A model generated the notes under the pieces. The model worked only from the letters and a program-made list of their open reading frames with translations, had not been told where the DNA came from and made no database searches. A program made the translations under genes and the position numbers. Positions 1 through 9,790 of a stretch of 32,686 nucleotides of DNA are shown here, piece after piece. Every line of letters starts with the position of its first letter. Position 1 is the first letter of the stretch. The DNA is from Ectothiorhodospiraceae bacterium (GTDB taxonomy: Bacteria > Pseudomonadota > Gammaproteobacteria > Nitrococcales > Aquisalimonadaceae). Where the stretch lies: contig SLCE01000192.1 of the NCBI GenBank assembly GCA_007125985.1, positions 1 through 32,686 on the forward strand. The letters are read 5' to 3'.

Positions 1-32
1 CGGGAATACGGCAATGCGGGCTTGCGCCCCCA

Positions 33-878
33 TCAGGCATCCTTACGACGGGACATGAACATCAGGCGCTCAAACAGGTGCACGTCCTGCTCGTTCTTCA
101 GGAGTGCGCCGTACAGGGGCGGCAGCAGCTTGCGCTTGGTGTTCTCGCGCAGGGCCTCGGGACTGACGTCTTCCGCCATCAGCAACTTCAGCCAGTCGAG
201 CAGTTCCGAGGTGGAGGGCTTCTTCTTCAGCCCGGGAACCTCGCGCAGGTCGAAAAACAGCTCCAGCGCTTCCTTGAGCAATTCCTTCTTCAGCCCCGGG
301 AAGTGCACATCCACGATCTGCGTCATGGTTTCCTTTTCGGGGAAGCGGATGTAGTGGAAGAAGCAACGCCGCAGGAAGGCGTCCGGCAGCTCCTTCTCAT
401 TGTTACTGGTGATAATGATGATCGGGCGGTGCGTCGCCTTCACCACCTGCTGGGTCTCGTAGACAAAGAACTCCATGCGGTCGAGTTCGCGCAACAGGTC
501 ATTGGGGAATTCGATATCCGCCTTGTCGATCTCGTCGATCAGCAGAACCGGCTGCGTATCGCTATCAAAACAGTGCCACAACGGGCCCTTCACGATGTAA
601 TTGGAGATATCGTGAACTTTCGGGTCGCCCAGTTGGGAATCACGCAGACGGGATACGGCATCGTATTCGTACAGGCCCTGCTGCGCCTTGGTGGTGGACT
701 TGATATGCCACTCGTAGAACGGCAGCCCCAGACCACGGGCAACCTCTTCCGCCAACAGGGTCTTGCCGGTGCCCGGCTCACCCTTGATGAGCAACGGACG
801 GCGCAGGGAGGCCGCCGCATTGACAGCCATGTTCAGGTCGTCAGTGGCTACGTAACTCTCGGTACCTTCGAAACGCAT
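33..878 (-). CDS. MoxR-family AAA+ ATPase
   Basis: Walker A GEPGTGKT, Walker B LLIDEID, sensor-like ITSNNEKELPDAFLRRC; start chosen at MRFEGTESYVATDD within the longer ORF. Confidence 0.9.
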   Translation of the reverse strand: MRFEGTESYVATDDLNMAVNAAASLRRPLLIKGEPGTGKTLLAEEVARGLGLPFYEWHIKSTTKAQQGLYEYDAVSRLRDSQLGDPKVHDISNYIVKGPLWHCFDSDTQPVLLIDEIDKADIEFPNDLLRELDRMEFFVYETQQVVKATHRPIIIITSNNEKELPDAFLRRCFFHYIRFPEKETMTQIVDVHFPGLKKELLKEALELFFDLREVPGLKKKPSTSELLDWLKLLMAEDVSPEALRENTKRKLLPPLYGALLKNEQDVHLFERLMFMSRRKDA

Positions 879-1023
879 GGATGAATTCCTGTAACGGGTT
901 GCAGCCGGCGGCTGCAACGATAACAAATGGTTCGGTTTGCGGATCACGACACCGGTCCGATCAGGAGGGGCAGTATAACACTGCATTCGCAGGCTAATAA
1001 GTTACAGATAAGCAAACCAGTCG

Positions 1024-1680
1024 TCAGTCCGGATCAGTCGAACTTTCCGGAGGAAGCAGCCCGTTGTCAACGGCATAACGCACCAGGGCAGCCACGCTGC
1101 CCAGTTCCATCTTTTCAAGAATACGCGCCTTGTGGGTGCTCACCGTCTTGACCGAAACCTGCAGCTGCCCAGCAATCTCGCTCACCGAGCGCCCTGCGAT
1201 CAACTCCTGAAACACCGCGCGCTCCCTCGACGACAGGCGGGTGTGCGGCTCCGGCGCATCATCCAGCAGGAGGTGCAGTGCCAGATCCTGTGCCAGGTCC
1301 GGATTGAGATACAACTGACCCTGGGCAACGCAGCGTATTGCCTCGCGCAGTTCCCCCGCCGCACCGGTCTTCGGCAGGTAGCCCAGCGCTCCCGCGCGCA
1401 CCGCCCGCACTGCATAATCCCGCTCTGCGTGCATGCTCAACACCAGTGTGGCTAGTTCCGGGCGCGCCGCACGCACCGCACGGATCAGTTCAGTACCTCC
1501 CAGATGCGGCATGCTCAGATCAAGAACCAGCACATCACAGGCGGTCTGTTCCACCACACTGAGTGTCGAGGGGCCGTCCGCGGCTTCAGCCACGACCGTC
1601 ATATCCTCCTCGGCAGCCAGCAATTGGCGAAGGCCATCCCGCACGATGGTGTGATCATCTGCAAGCACAACCCGGATCAT
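1024..1680 (-). CDS. NarL/LuxR-family two-component response regulator
   Basis: Receiver domain (MIRVVLADDHTIVRDGL, VLDLSMP, YLPKTG) and C-terminal LuxR HTH (LSSRERAVFQELIAGRSVSEIAGQLQVSVKTVSTHKARILEKM). Confidence 0.92.
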   Translation of the reverse strand: MIRVVLADDHTIVRDGLRQLLAAEEDMTVVAEAADGPSTLSVVEQTACDVLVLDLSMPHLGGTELIRAVRAARPELATLVLSMHAERDYAVRAVRAGALGYLPKTGAAGELREAIRCVAQGQLYLNPDLAQDLALHLLLDDAPEPHTRLSSRERAVFQELIAGRSVSEIAGQLQVSVKTVSTHKARILEKMELGSVAALVRYAVDNGLLPPESSTDPD

Positions 1681-1870
1681 TCCGGCCCCTCCAGCCAAGG
1701 TGATTTCATGACACCTTAGACGCATGCACCCAAGCTGACAATGTCCCCGGCACCAGGACGACCGGTCCGGACGGCCCGGTCATCATCTCGTCACACACCT
1801 GCCATATCCCTGCCATCTACAATGCCTAGGGTGTGCCCTATCGCCAACGGCAGTCAGGAGGTGGAACAAC

Positions 1871-2059
1871 ATGGCACGCAAAAGCCCGGTGGAACTTCAC
1901 CGAATTGCGCTGCATCTGCACCGCAATGGTTTCCCCGCCGCCCGGATCGCGGATGACCTGGGCCTGCATCCGGGCAGTCTCAGTCACTGGCTGTCCAGTC
2001 ATGGCTCCCCCGCACAGTGGCCCGGCAACCAACCTGCGCCGATGCGCACCCGCCGCTAG
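1871..2059 (+). CDS. small (62 aa) putative helix-turn-helix protein, function unknown
   Basis: Strong SD (caggagg) upstream of ATG; HTH-like AARIADDLGLHPGSLSHWLSSHG, resembling transposase OrfA-type or recruitment HTH. Confidence 0.5.
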   Translation: MARKSPVELHRIALHLHRNGFPAARIADDLGLHPGSLSHWLSSHGSPAQWPGNQPAPMRTRR

Positions 2060-2096
2060 GGCAGCACTGACCCATTCGAAGGAGGCACTGACCCAT
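2059..2096. repeat. 21-bp-period direct repeat GCACTGACCCAT x2 upstream of cydD
   Basis: GCACTGACCCAT at 2064-2075 and 2085-2096; reverse complement GGTCAGTGCTGCCC resembles the dispersed element GGTCAGTGCTTCCC at 26469-26489. Confidence 0.5.
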
Positions 2097-2186
2097 CCAG
2101 CCCCATCCTGCGATACCATGACGCGAACCGCGCCGCCCCGGCGCGGTCAATGTTCCGGACACCCACAGCCAACCGGAAACGGCAGG

Positions 2187-3935
2187 ATGACCAGACCGAC
2201 GGAGACCGAAGCAGACGCCACAGTGCTAGCCGGCACCGAGCCACCGGTGGATGGGCAGGCCATCAACCGATGGCTGCACGACTGGATCGCTCCGGCGAGA
2301 CGGTCTTTGCGCGTGGCCACCGTGCTGGGCACGCTGCATGGCTTGCTGCTTATCCCCCAGGCCTGGCTCATTGCCGCTCTGGTGAGCAGCCTCATTGTCG
2401 GCACATCCGAGAGAGACGGTCTGGGTGGTTCACTCCTCCTGCTGGCACTGGTGATGCTGCTGCGCGTGGCCACCGGCACAGCGCGTGATTGGTGCGCCAG
2501 CCAGGCCGGCTTAATGGCCACCCACCACCTCCGCCATCGCCTGATTCATCATCTTTATTCCCTGGGCCCGGCAGGACTCAGGCAACGGGATAGCGGCACA
2601 CTGAGCAGCGCGGCTCTCGACCAGACCGAAGCCATAGGAAATTATGCTGGGCGCTACCTGCCCCAACGGACCGTCGCGGTCCTGGTCCCCCTGGGCCTGC
2701 TGCTGGCCATCCTCAGTCAGGACTGGCTGGCGGCGTCACTCCTATTTTTCGCAGCCCCGCTGATCCCAGGCTTCATGGCACTGGTGGGCATGGGCGCAGC
2801 CGGCGCAAACCAGCGTCAGTTTCAGGCGCTGGCACGGCTGAGCGGCCAGTTCCTGGACCGGCTCCAGGGGCTGGATACGCTGAAGCATTTTGGCCGCGGC
2901 GAAGCCGTTGCGCAGGAGCTGCGCACAGGTGCCGATGAGTATCGGCGCCGAACCATGCAAGTGCTCCGCATCGCTTTCCTGTCATCGGCCGTACTGGAGT
3001 TCTTCAGTTCTGTCGCCATCGCCATGCTGGCGATATACATCGGGCTTGGCCTGCTGGGCTACTTCACCCTGGGCCCGGCACCGGAGCTGACACTGCAAAC
3101 GGGCCTGTTCATGCTCCTGCTTGCCCCGGACTTCTTCGCCCCGCTGCGGGATCTGGCCACGCACTACCATGACCGGGCAGGCGCGCGGGGGGCTGCCTCG
3201 GAACTGGCCCCCGTGTTACAGGAACCCTCCTCCATGGCCGTGCGCGGCACGGAGCCGGCCCCCTCCATGGGCACGTTAGACATACAGGCAGACCAGCTTT
3301 GCCTAGGTTACGGTGACGAGGCCTCGATCCTGCGGAACGTGACCCTGCATCTGCGGCCGGCAGAGGCAATCTTGCTGGAGGGTCCAAGCGGCAGCGGCAA
3401 GACCACCCTGCTGTACGCCTTGATGGGTCTGCTGCAACCACAGGCCGGAACCGTGCGCGTCAATGGCACGCCTTTGGAAAAGCTGGCCCCCGGCGCGCTG
3501 GAGCAACAGATCGGATGGCTGGGTCAGAACCCCCAGCTGCTACCCGGCCGTATCCGGGACAACATCCTGCTCGGAGCGCCGGATGCGACCGAGGCACAGC
3601 TCCAGGCGGCGGCATCCCGCGCCGGCGTCATGCGCTTCAGCGACAAGCTGCCCGACGGGCTGGACAGCCTGGTGGGGGAACGGGGCGTGGGGCTGTCCGG
3701 CGGTGAAGCGCAACGGGTGGCCCTGGCCCGTGCCCTGATACGGGAGCCCGCCCTGCTGCTTCTGGACGAACCCACGGCGAGCCTGGACCCGGAAAGCCGT
3801 GAGCTGATACTGGAGGCGCTGCGATCCCTGCGCCAGGAAGGGGTCGGCCTGCTGATCGCCAGCCACCAGGCGGAGCAGTTCAGCTGGGTCGATCACCGCC
3901 TGCAGGTGGTTTCCGGGGGTGTCCGCGATGCGTGA
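2187..3935 (+). CDS. cydD: thiol reductant ABC exporter subunit CydD
   Basis: ABC transmembrane domain plus NBD (EGPSGSGKTTLL, LSGGEAQRVALARAL, LLLLDEPTASLD); paired with a second half-transporter. Confidence 0.88.
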   Translation: MTRPTETEADATVLAGTEPPVDGQAINRWLHDWIAPARRSLRVATVLGTLHGLLLIPQAWLIAALVSSLIVGTSERDGLGGSLLLLALVMLLRVATGTARDWCASQAGLMATHHLRHRLIHHLYSLGPAGLRQRDSGTLSSAALDQTEAIGNYAGRYLPQRTVAVLVPLGLLLAILSQDWLAASLLFFAAPLIPGFMALVGMGAAGANQRQFQALARLSGQFLDRLQGLDTLKHFGRGEAVAQELRTGADEYRRRTMQVLRIAFLSSAVLEFFSSVAIAMLAIYIGLGLLGYFTLGPAPELTLQTGLFMLLLAPDFFAPLRDLATHYHDRAGARGAASELAPVLQEPSSMAVRGTEPAPSMGTLDIQADQLCLGYGDEASILRNVTLHLRPAEAILLEGPSGSGKTTLLYALMGLLQPQAGTVRVNGTPLEKLAPGALEQQIGWLGQNPQLLPGRIRDNILLGAPDATEAQLQAAASRAGVMRFSDKLPDGLDSLVGERGVGLSGGEAQRVALARALIREPALLLLDEPTASLDPESRELILEALRSLRQEGVGLLIASHQAEQFSWVDHRLQVVSGGVRDA

Positions 3936-5616
3936 GCTCCGGCCTTTCCTACAGCTTTTGGGTATGCGCCGTTACTGGCTGCTGGGCGGCGCCGCGCTGA
4001 TGCTGCTCACCGCCGCCGCTAACCTGGGGCTGCTGGCGCTCAGCGGCTGGTTCATCACCGCCACGGCGCTGGCGGGCCTGGCCCTGGCGGCGGGGGCTGG
4101 CATGCAGCTGGACATTTACACCCCCGGAGCGGGCATCCGGCTGTTCGCCGTGGGCCGCGCCGTCACCCGCTACCTGGAGCGGCTGGTCAACCACGAAGCG
4201 GTATTCCGCATCCTTGCTGATCTGCGCGTATGGCTGTTCCGCAAGCTGCTGCCATTGGACACCGGCACCCTGGCGGGGCTGCGCAATGGCGAGTTGCTGA
4301 ACCGTCTCACCACCGATATCGACACCCTGGATCACCTCTACCTACGGGTACTCGGCCCGGTGGCCGTCGCGGCACTGGGACTCCTGGGCGGGCTGCTTTT
4401 CCTGGGCTGGCTGGCGCCGTCCATGGCGCTGGCAATGGGGCTGGTGCTGCTCCCCGCAGCCCTGCTTGCGAGCTGGCTCACTGGCCATCAGGCGTCCGCC
4501 GCCGCCGCCAGGCTGGGCGAACTGGACAGCCGTATGCGCGAGCACCTGGTCGGTGATCTCCAGGCCCAGGCAGAACTGCATGTCTTCGGCGCGGCCCGCC
4601 GCCGGCAGGAGAGTCTGCTGGCGCTGGACACGCAGCGCCTGAGCGCCCGCCAGCGACTTGCCGGCATCCAGGCACTGAGTCAGGGAATTCTCATCGCCGG
4701 CATGCTTGCCGCCCTCTGGCTGGCGCTGCAGAACGGAATCGGTGCGGTGCAGCAGGAGGCGATCACGGGGCCGGTCATGGTGGCTGCGCTGCTGGCCGTG
4801 TTCGCGTTGGGTGAATTGCTTATGCCGCTCACCCAGGCTTTCCTTCTGCTGGGCCGGGTGCGCTGGTCCGCACGCCGCCTCACGGAACTCGCTGCCACGC
4901 CGGCCGCGATTCAGCCCCCTGCCCGACCAGCCCCGGCTCCAGCGGAGCACGCGTTGAATTTCAGTCACGTCGGTTTCCGCCATCGCCCGGACCAGCCTGC
5001 CTGCCTCTCCGGGCTGGATCTGAGTTTGCGTCCAGGTGAACGTGTCGCGATTCTTGGCCCCAGCGGCAGCGGCAAAAGCACCCTGCTGCGCCTGGCCCTG
5101 CGTGAAGCGGACCCGGAACAAGGCATGGTTACCCTGGGCGGTGTGGACCTGCGCGAACTCTCCCCGCAGAGTATTCATTCCCGCATCAGCTGGCTGGGAC
5201 AACGCACGACACTGTTCGCCGGCACCCTCGCCATGAATCTGCGGCTGGGCACGCCCGAGGCAACCGACGCGGACCTGTGGCGGGTACTGGATGCCGTTGC
5301 CCTGGCAGATGCAGTGGCCGCTCTCCCCCAAGGCCTGGACACTTGGCTTGGGGAGGGAGGAAGCGGCCTGTCCGGAGGGCAGTCACGGCGGGTGGCCCTG
5401 GCACGCACCCTGTTGAAACCCGCGCCCGTCGTCCTGCTGGATGAGCCTACGGAGGGACTGGACCGCGCCACTGAGAAAGCTGTCCTGCAGGGTATCGAGC
5501 CCTGGCTGCAGCACCGCAGCGTGCTCATCATCGCCCACGACCCGTGGCGCCTGCCCCGGATGGACCGCTGCTTCACACTCACAGCCGGCCGTCTGCAGGA
5601 AACCGCCTGCGCCTGA
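3919..5616 (+). CDS. cydC: thiol reductant ABC exporter subunit CydC
   Basis: ABC exporter with [12 protein letters not shown] and [16 protein letters not shown]; overlaps cydD end. Confidence 0.88.
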   Translation: MSAMRELRPFLQLLGMRRYWLLGGAALMLLTAAANLGLLALSGWFITATALAGLALAAGAGMQLDIYTPGAGIRLFAVGRAVTRYLERLVNHEAVFRILADLRVWLFRKLLPLDTGTLAGLRNGELLNRLTTDIDTLDHLYLRVLGPVAVAALGLLGGLLFLGWLAPSMALAMGLVLLPAALLASWLTGHQASAAAARLGELDSRMREHLVGDLQAQAELHVFGAARRRQESLLALDTQRLSARQRLAGIQALSQGILIAGMLAALWLALQNGIGAVQQEAITGPVMVAALLAVFALGELLMPLTQAFLLLGRVRWSARRLTELAATPAAIQPPARPAPAPAEHALNFSHVGFRHRPDQPACLSGLDLSLRPGERVAILGPSGSGKSTLLRLALREADPEQGMVTLGGVDLRELSPQSIHSRISWLGQRTTLFAGTLAMNLRLGTPEATDADLWRVLDAVALADAVAALPQGLDTWLGEGGSGLSGGQSRRVALARTLLKPAPVVLLDEPTEGLDRATEKAVLQGIEPWLQHRSVLIIAHDPWRLPRMDRCFTLTAGRLQETACA

Positions 5617-5640
5617 CACCCTCGGCGTTTCACGCTAGTA

Positions 5641-5660
5641 TACTGTACATACAAACAGTA
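5641..5660. promoter_or_regulatory. LexA/SOS box
   Basis: TACTGTACATACAAACAGTA = TACTG-N10-CAGTA (CTGT-N8-ACAG), 13 nt upstream of the next ATG and overlapping a TATACT -10-like hexamer. Confidence 0.8.
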
Positions 5661-5673
5661 AACCGAGTGCGTC

Positions 5674-6735
5674 ATGACCATGCGGAAAGGGCGCGGCGCC
5701 GTCAACAACATGCCGGGCCGCTTTGAACAACGGGTGACGGAAGCCGTGGATGACGGCTGGCCGCAGGCGGACGAAACACCGTCGCTCCAGACCCGGGCCG
5801 AAGCCGAACAGGCCCGACGCATCATCAGTCGCAACCGCTCGCCGGATGTGCCATTCGACCGTTCCATCAACCCGTATCGGGGCTGTGAACATGGCTGCAT
5901 CTACTGCTTTGCCCGGCCGACGCATAGCTATTTGAACCTCTCCCCCGGCCTGGATTTCGAAACGCGCCTTTACTATAAAGCCAACGCGGCGGAAGCACTG
6001 GAACGGGAATTGCGGCAAGCGGCCTACCGCTGTGCTCCGATCGTGCTGGGCACCAACACCGACCCCTACCAACCTCTCGACCGTCGCCTGGGCATCACCC
6101 GCCAGCTATTACGCGTACTGCTGGAATTCCGTCACCCGGTGAGCATCATCACCAAAGGCCATCACCTGGACCGGGATCTGGATCTGCTCAAGGCACTGGC
6201 ATCAGACAACCTGGTTTCCGTCTGTGTCAGCCTCACCAGCCTGGATCCCGCATTGAAGCGCCGACTGGAACCGCGAGCCACAGGGCCGGCCAGACGTCTG
6301 GAACTGATCCGGCTGCTACACGAGGCAGGCGTTCCGGTCACCGTGCTGATCGCCCCGGTGATTCCGGTACTGACCGATCCGGAACTGGAGCGCCTGGTCG
6401 CCGCGGCGGCGCATGCAGGCGCGGACGCCGCCGGCTATGTACTGCTCCGTCTTCCCCATGAGGTCGCGCCGCTGTTCCGCGATTGGCTGGCAACGCATTA
6501 TCCGGGCCAGGCTGGGCGGGTCATGGCACAGCTTCAGGGTGCCCGCGGCGGGAAGGATTACGACAGCCGCTTTGGGCATCGCATGCGCGGTGGCGGCCCA
6601 TTTGCCGACCTGATCCAACAGCGCTTCCGCGTTGCCTGCCGTCGTCACGGTCTGCAGACACGCGATCTTCGCGGGCTGGATACCAGCCGCTTCCGCCCTC
6701 CGCCAGCGCCCGGCGATCAACTTGCGCTCTGGTAA
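5674..6735 (+). CDS. PA0069-family radical SAM protein (SplB-like)
   Basis: INPYRGCEHGCIYCFARPTHSYL with CX3CX2C cluster motif; DYDSRFGHRMRGGGPFADL C-terminal motif typical of the PA0069 family. Confidence 0.88.
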   Translation: MTMRKGRGAVNNMPGRFEQRVTEAVDDGWPQADETPSLQTRAEAEQARRIISRNRSPDVPFDRSINPYRGCEHGCIYCFARPTHSYLNLSPGLDFETRLYYKANAAEALERELRQAAYRCAPIVLGTNTDPYQPLDRRLGITRQLLRVLLEFRHPVSIITKGHHLDRDLDLLKALASDNLVSVCVSLTSLDPALKRRLEPRATGPARRLELIRLLHEAGVPVTVLIAPVIPVLTDPELERLVAAAAHAGADAAGYVLLRLPHEVAPLFRDWLATHYPGQAGRVMAQLQGARGGKDYDSRFGHRMRGGGPFADLIQQRFRVACRRHGLQTRDLRGLDTSRFRPPPAPGDQLALW

Positions 6736-6797
6736 GCCGGGATAACGCTCGGTATCCTCTCGAATGGCTTTCGATCAGTGCCGATACGGACGCGATA

Positions 6798-7541
6798 ATG
6801 GTGGATACCCGGAAAATCGAGACAGTCGCCGACCTGTTGGCCCGCTCCCAGCGCACCCTGTTCATCACCGGTGCCGGCATTTCCGTGGCCTCAGGGCTCC
6901 CGACCTACCGCGGCAGCACCGGGGTGTACCAGGGCGGGGTCAATCAGGAAGGGCTACCCTATGAACTGGTGCTTTCCGGTGACATGCTGCGCAGCCGGCC
7001 CGAGGTCACCTGGCGGGAACTCATGCGTATGGCGGAGAAACGGGTGACCAATGCGGCGGTCAACCCGGGGCATGAGGCCATCGCCGCGGTGCCCAACGCA
7101 GTCGTGCTTACGCAGAACGTGGACGGCCTGCACCGCAAGGCGGGCAGCGAGAACGTGATCGAGATTCACGGGAACCTGGGCAAACTGCTGTGTACCGAGT
7201 GCACCTATGAGCGGGAAGCGGATGGGTGGAAACACCTCACCATCCCGCCGCGCTGCCCGGCCTGTGCCGGAGTGCTGCGGCCGGGCGTGGTGTTGTTCGG
7301 CGAAGCCCTGCCCCAGGAGGCCCTGGACCGGCTCGACGCGGAACTGAACCAGGGCTTCGACCTTGTGTTCAGTATCGGGACCAGCAGCCTGTTCCCGTAC
7401 ATTGTGGAGCCCGTCATCCTGGCAGCGGAAGCCGGCATACCCACCGTGGAGATCAACCCCGAGGAAACCGAGATCTCCCATGTGGTGGAGTATCGTCTCG
7501 CCGGCAACGCCGCCGAGGTGCTGCCGGCGCTGCTACGCTAG
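6798..7541 (+). CDS. NAD-dependent protein deacylase, Sir2 family
   Basis: GAGISVASGLPTYRG, TQNVDGLHRKAG, IEIHGNL, zinc CTEC...CPAC, GTSSLFPY. Confidence 0.93.
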   Translation: MVDTRKIETVADLLARSQRTLFITGAGISVASGLPTYRGSTGVYQGGVNQEGLPYELVLSGDMLRSRPEVTWRELMRMAEKRVTNAAVNPGHEAIAAVPNAVVLTQNVDGLHRKAGSENVIEIHGNLGKLLCTECTYEREADGWKHLTIPPRCPACAGVLRPGVVLFGEALPQEALDRLDAELNQGFDLVFSIGTSSLFPYIVEPVILAAEAGIPTVEINPEETEISHVVEYRLAGNAAEVLPALLR

Positions 7542-7627
7542 CACGCACCAGCGGCAGACGGCTCAAGCCGCAATCACATCACGATATCGATAACAATCAC
7601 ACATGAACTGGCAGGAGAAATGAGGTC

Positions 7628-8395
7628 ATGCCCTACGTCGACGTCGCGGGAAACAACATGCATTACACGGTCATGGACCAGGATGCCGACTGGAACCTGG
7701 TCTGCATTCACGGCGCAGCCGGAGACACGCGCATCTGGCCCGCGTCGTTGGGAGAAATCCGCAGCTGCAACACCTACTGCATCGACTTGCCAGGGCACGG
7801 CCGTTCCGATGGGGAGGTCTCCAGCACCATCCCGGATTACGCCGCGGCAGTCCGCGGCTTTGTTGAGGCACTGGGCCTGAAGAACGTGGTTCTGGCAGGC
7901 CACTCCATGGGCGGCGCCATTGCCCAGCAACTGGCGGCGGATGGGGTCGAGTGGCTGAAGGGCATGATCCTGGTGGCCACCGGCGCCCGCCTGCGCGCCG
8001 CGCCGGAATTCATGGACATCAGTGACGAGCAGTTGCCCGATGTCATCGAGAAGATGGCGGCCGCCATGTTCGGGCCGAATACACCGGCCGCCGTGATCGA
8101 AGACGAAAAGGCGCGGATCGCTGCGCAGGCGCCCAAGGTGCTGGCCAGTGACTTCACCGCCTGCAACGGCTTCGACCTGACCGATCAGCTGCATCGCATG
8201 GATGTGCCAGTGCTGATCATCAGTGGCGACATCGACCACATGACACCGCTCAAGTTCTCCCAGTTCCTGGAGGACAAGCTGCCCAACGCCGAACTGGCGG
8301 TGATCGCGCCCGCTGGTCACATGCTGCCGCTGGAGCAGCCGGCTGAACTCTCCCGGCTGATCCGGGAATTCATGGACGCGCGCGCCCGGCAATGA
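7628..8395 (+). CDS. alpha/beta hydrolase
   Basis: VCIHGAAGD, nucleophile elbow AGHSMGGA, catalytic PAGHMLPLEQP; RBS ggagaaatgagg. Confidence 0.9.
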   Translation: MPYVDVAGNNMHYTVMDQDADWNLVCIHGAAGDTRIWPASLGEIRSCNTYCIDLPGHGRSDGEVSSTIPDYAAAVRGFVEALGLKNVVLAGHSMGGAIAQQLAADGVEWLKGMILVATGARLRAAPEFMDISDEQLPDVIEKMAAAMFGPNTPAAVIEDEKARIAAQAPKVLASDFTACNGFDLTDQLHRMDVPVLIISGDIDHMTPLKFSQFLEDKLPNAELAVIAPAGHMLPLEQPAELSRLIREFMDARARQ

Positions 8396-9258
8396 GCCGC
8401 TGGCACCTGGGCACAACCGGCTTCAGTCACGGCGACTGGCAGCGCAGCTTCTATCCGTCCCGGATCCGCGCCGCCGGCCGTCTGGGCTGGTATGCCACCC
8501 AGTTCAATGCGGTGGAACTGGAATCCACCGCGCGGGCCCTGCCCACGGCGGACCAGGTGCGCTACTGGCTGAATGCGGTTCCGGCGGGATTCCGTTTCTC
8601 CGCAGTTGCACCACAGAGCATCACCCGCAGTCCCGGGCGGCTGGACTCCGCACCACGGCTGCGGCAATTGGAACGCCTGGCGGAAAGTCTGGCACCACTG
8701 GGCGGCAAGCTCGGGGCTATCCTCATCCGTCTGGGGCCTGACATCCGCCATCAGCGGTTCGGCGAACTCCAGGGGCTCCTGGCCACCGCTGCCGCCACCG
8801 GCCGCCGGTTTGCACTGGAAATCGCTCATCCCAGCTGGTGGCAGGCCGAGACCGCGGAACTGTTGGCGGAGCACAATGTGGCCTGGGCCTACGTGGATGC
8901 CGCCGATCACAGCATCGCGGGCCTGCCGGGTGACCGGCTCCCCCAGGGGGCGTACCGGCCGCGCCTGCCGCCGCGCACGGCTGACTTCCTCTATGTGCGC
9001 TGGTTGGGCCAACCCCGCCAGTTCGGCGATCTGGGGCGGGAACACCTGAATCCGGATCCTCGGCTCACCTGGTGGTTGCAGCTACTGCACCGGGAGTTGG
9101 AATCACGGCCCGCCCCCGCCGGTGTATTCGGCTTCTTCAGCAATGATTACGCGGGGCATGCGCCGGCAACCTGCAGGCGCTTCCGCCAGTTGCTGCGTGG
9201 CGAGCCGGTTCGGGAAGTGCCGCTGGCCCAGGGTTCGCTGTTCCAGGACACGCCCTGA
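8392..9258 (+). CDS. DUF72 domain-containing protein
   Basis: LGTTGFSHGDWQRSFYPSRI N-terminus and YVRWLG/FFSNDYAGHAPATCRRFRQLL typical of DUF72; ATGA overlap with upstream gene. Confidence 0.88.
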   Translation: MSRWHLGTTGFSHGDWQRSFYPSRIRAAGRLGWYATQFNAVELESTARALPTADQVRYWLNAVPAGFRFSAVAPQSITRSPGRLDSAPRLRQLERLAESLAPLGGKLGAILIRLGPDIRHQRFGELQGLLATAAATGRRFALEIAHPSWWQAETAELLAEHNVAWAYVDAADHSIAGLPGDRLPQGAYRPRLPPRTADFLYVRWLGQPRQFGDLGREHLNPDPRLTWWLQLLHRELESRPAPAGVFGFFSNDYAGHAPATCRRFRQLLRGEPVREVPLAQGSLFQDTP

Positions 9259-9330
9259 GCGCTTCATCCTGTCAGTTTGCCGCCACCTGATCCATAGTTG
9301 GACTGAACACCAACAAACCATCGGGAATTC

Positions 9331-9774
9331 ATGAGCAAGGACACTGCCGACCCTTCCGTCTTCATGCCGCTGCTACGGGAACTGGTCACCGCCTACCAGG
9401 CCTTCGAGGGCTACGCCATCCCGCACATCAAGCAGCAAGGCCTGACGCCGGCGCAGTTCGATGTGATTGCCACCCTGGGCAACACCGAAGGTATGACGTT
9501 CAAGCGACTGGGCCAACGCACGTTGCTCTACAAAACCACCCTCACCAGCGTGGTGGACCGGCTGGAGGACATGGGATACGTGCAGCGCCTGCCCTGCCCC
9601 GACGATCGCCGCAGCACCATTGCCCGCCTGACCGACGCCGGCACAGCCCTTTTCAATCAGGTATTCCCGAAGCACCGGGATCATCTGGCAAAACGCTTCG
9701 GCCGGCTCAGCGAGGAGGATATCGAGAGCGGTATCCGCTTTCTGCGTCGCATGCGCGACGCATTCGGCGATTGA
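9331..9774 (+). CDS. MarR-family transcriptional regulator
   Basis: Winged-helix LTPAQFDVIATLG...LTSVVDRLEDMGYVQRLPCPDDRRSTIARLTDAG. Confidence 0.92.
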   Translation: MSKDTADPSVFMPLLRELVTAYQAFEGYAIPHIKQQGLTPAQFDVIATLGNTEGMTFKRLGQRTLLYKTTLTSVVDRLEDMGYVQRLPCPDDRRSTIARLTDAGTALFNQVFPKHRDHLAKRFGRLSEEDIESGIRFLRRMRDAFGD

Positions 9775-9790
9775 TCAGGCGGGCTCAGTC

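Noticed and set aside
1760-1781. GACCGG-N10-CCGGTC dyad upstream of the response regulator gene
   Set aside because: Only 6-bp GC-rich arms in a GC-rich background; no independent support as an operator.
4342-5331. 329-aa minus-strand ORF opposite cydC, and similar long antisense ORFs (14513-15580, 16496-17485, 21425-22441, 25295-26437)
   Set aside because: Shadow ORFs of confident genes in a GC-rich genome; no domain signatures.
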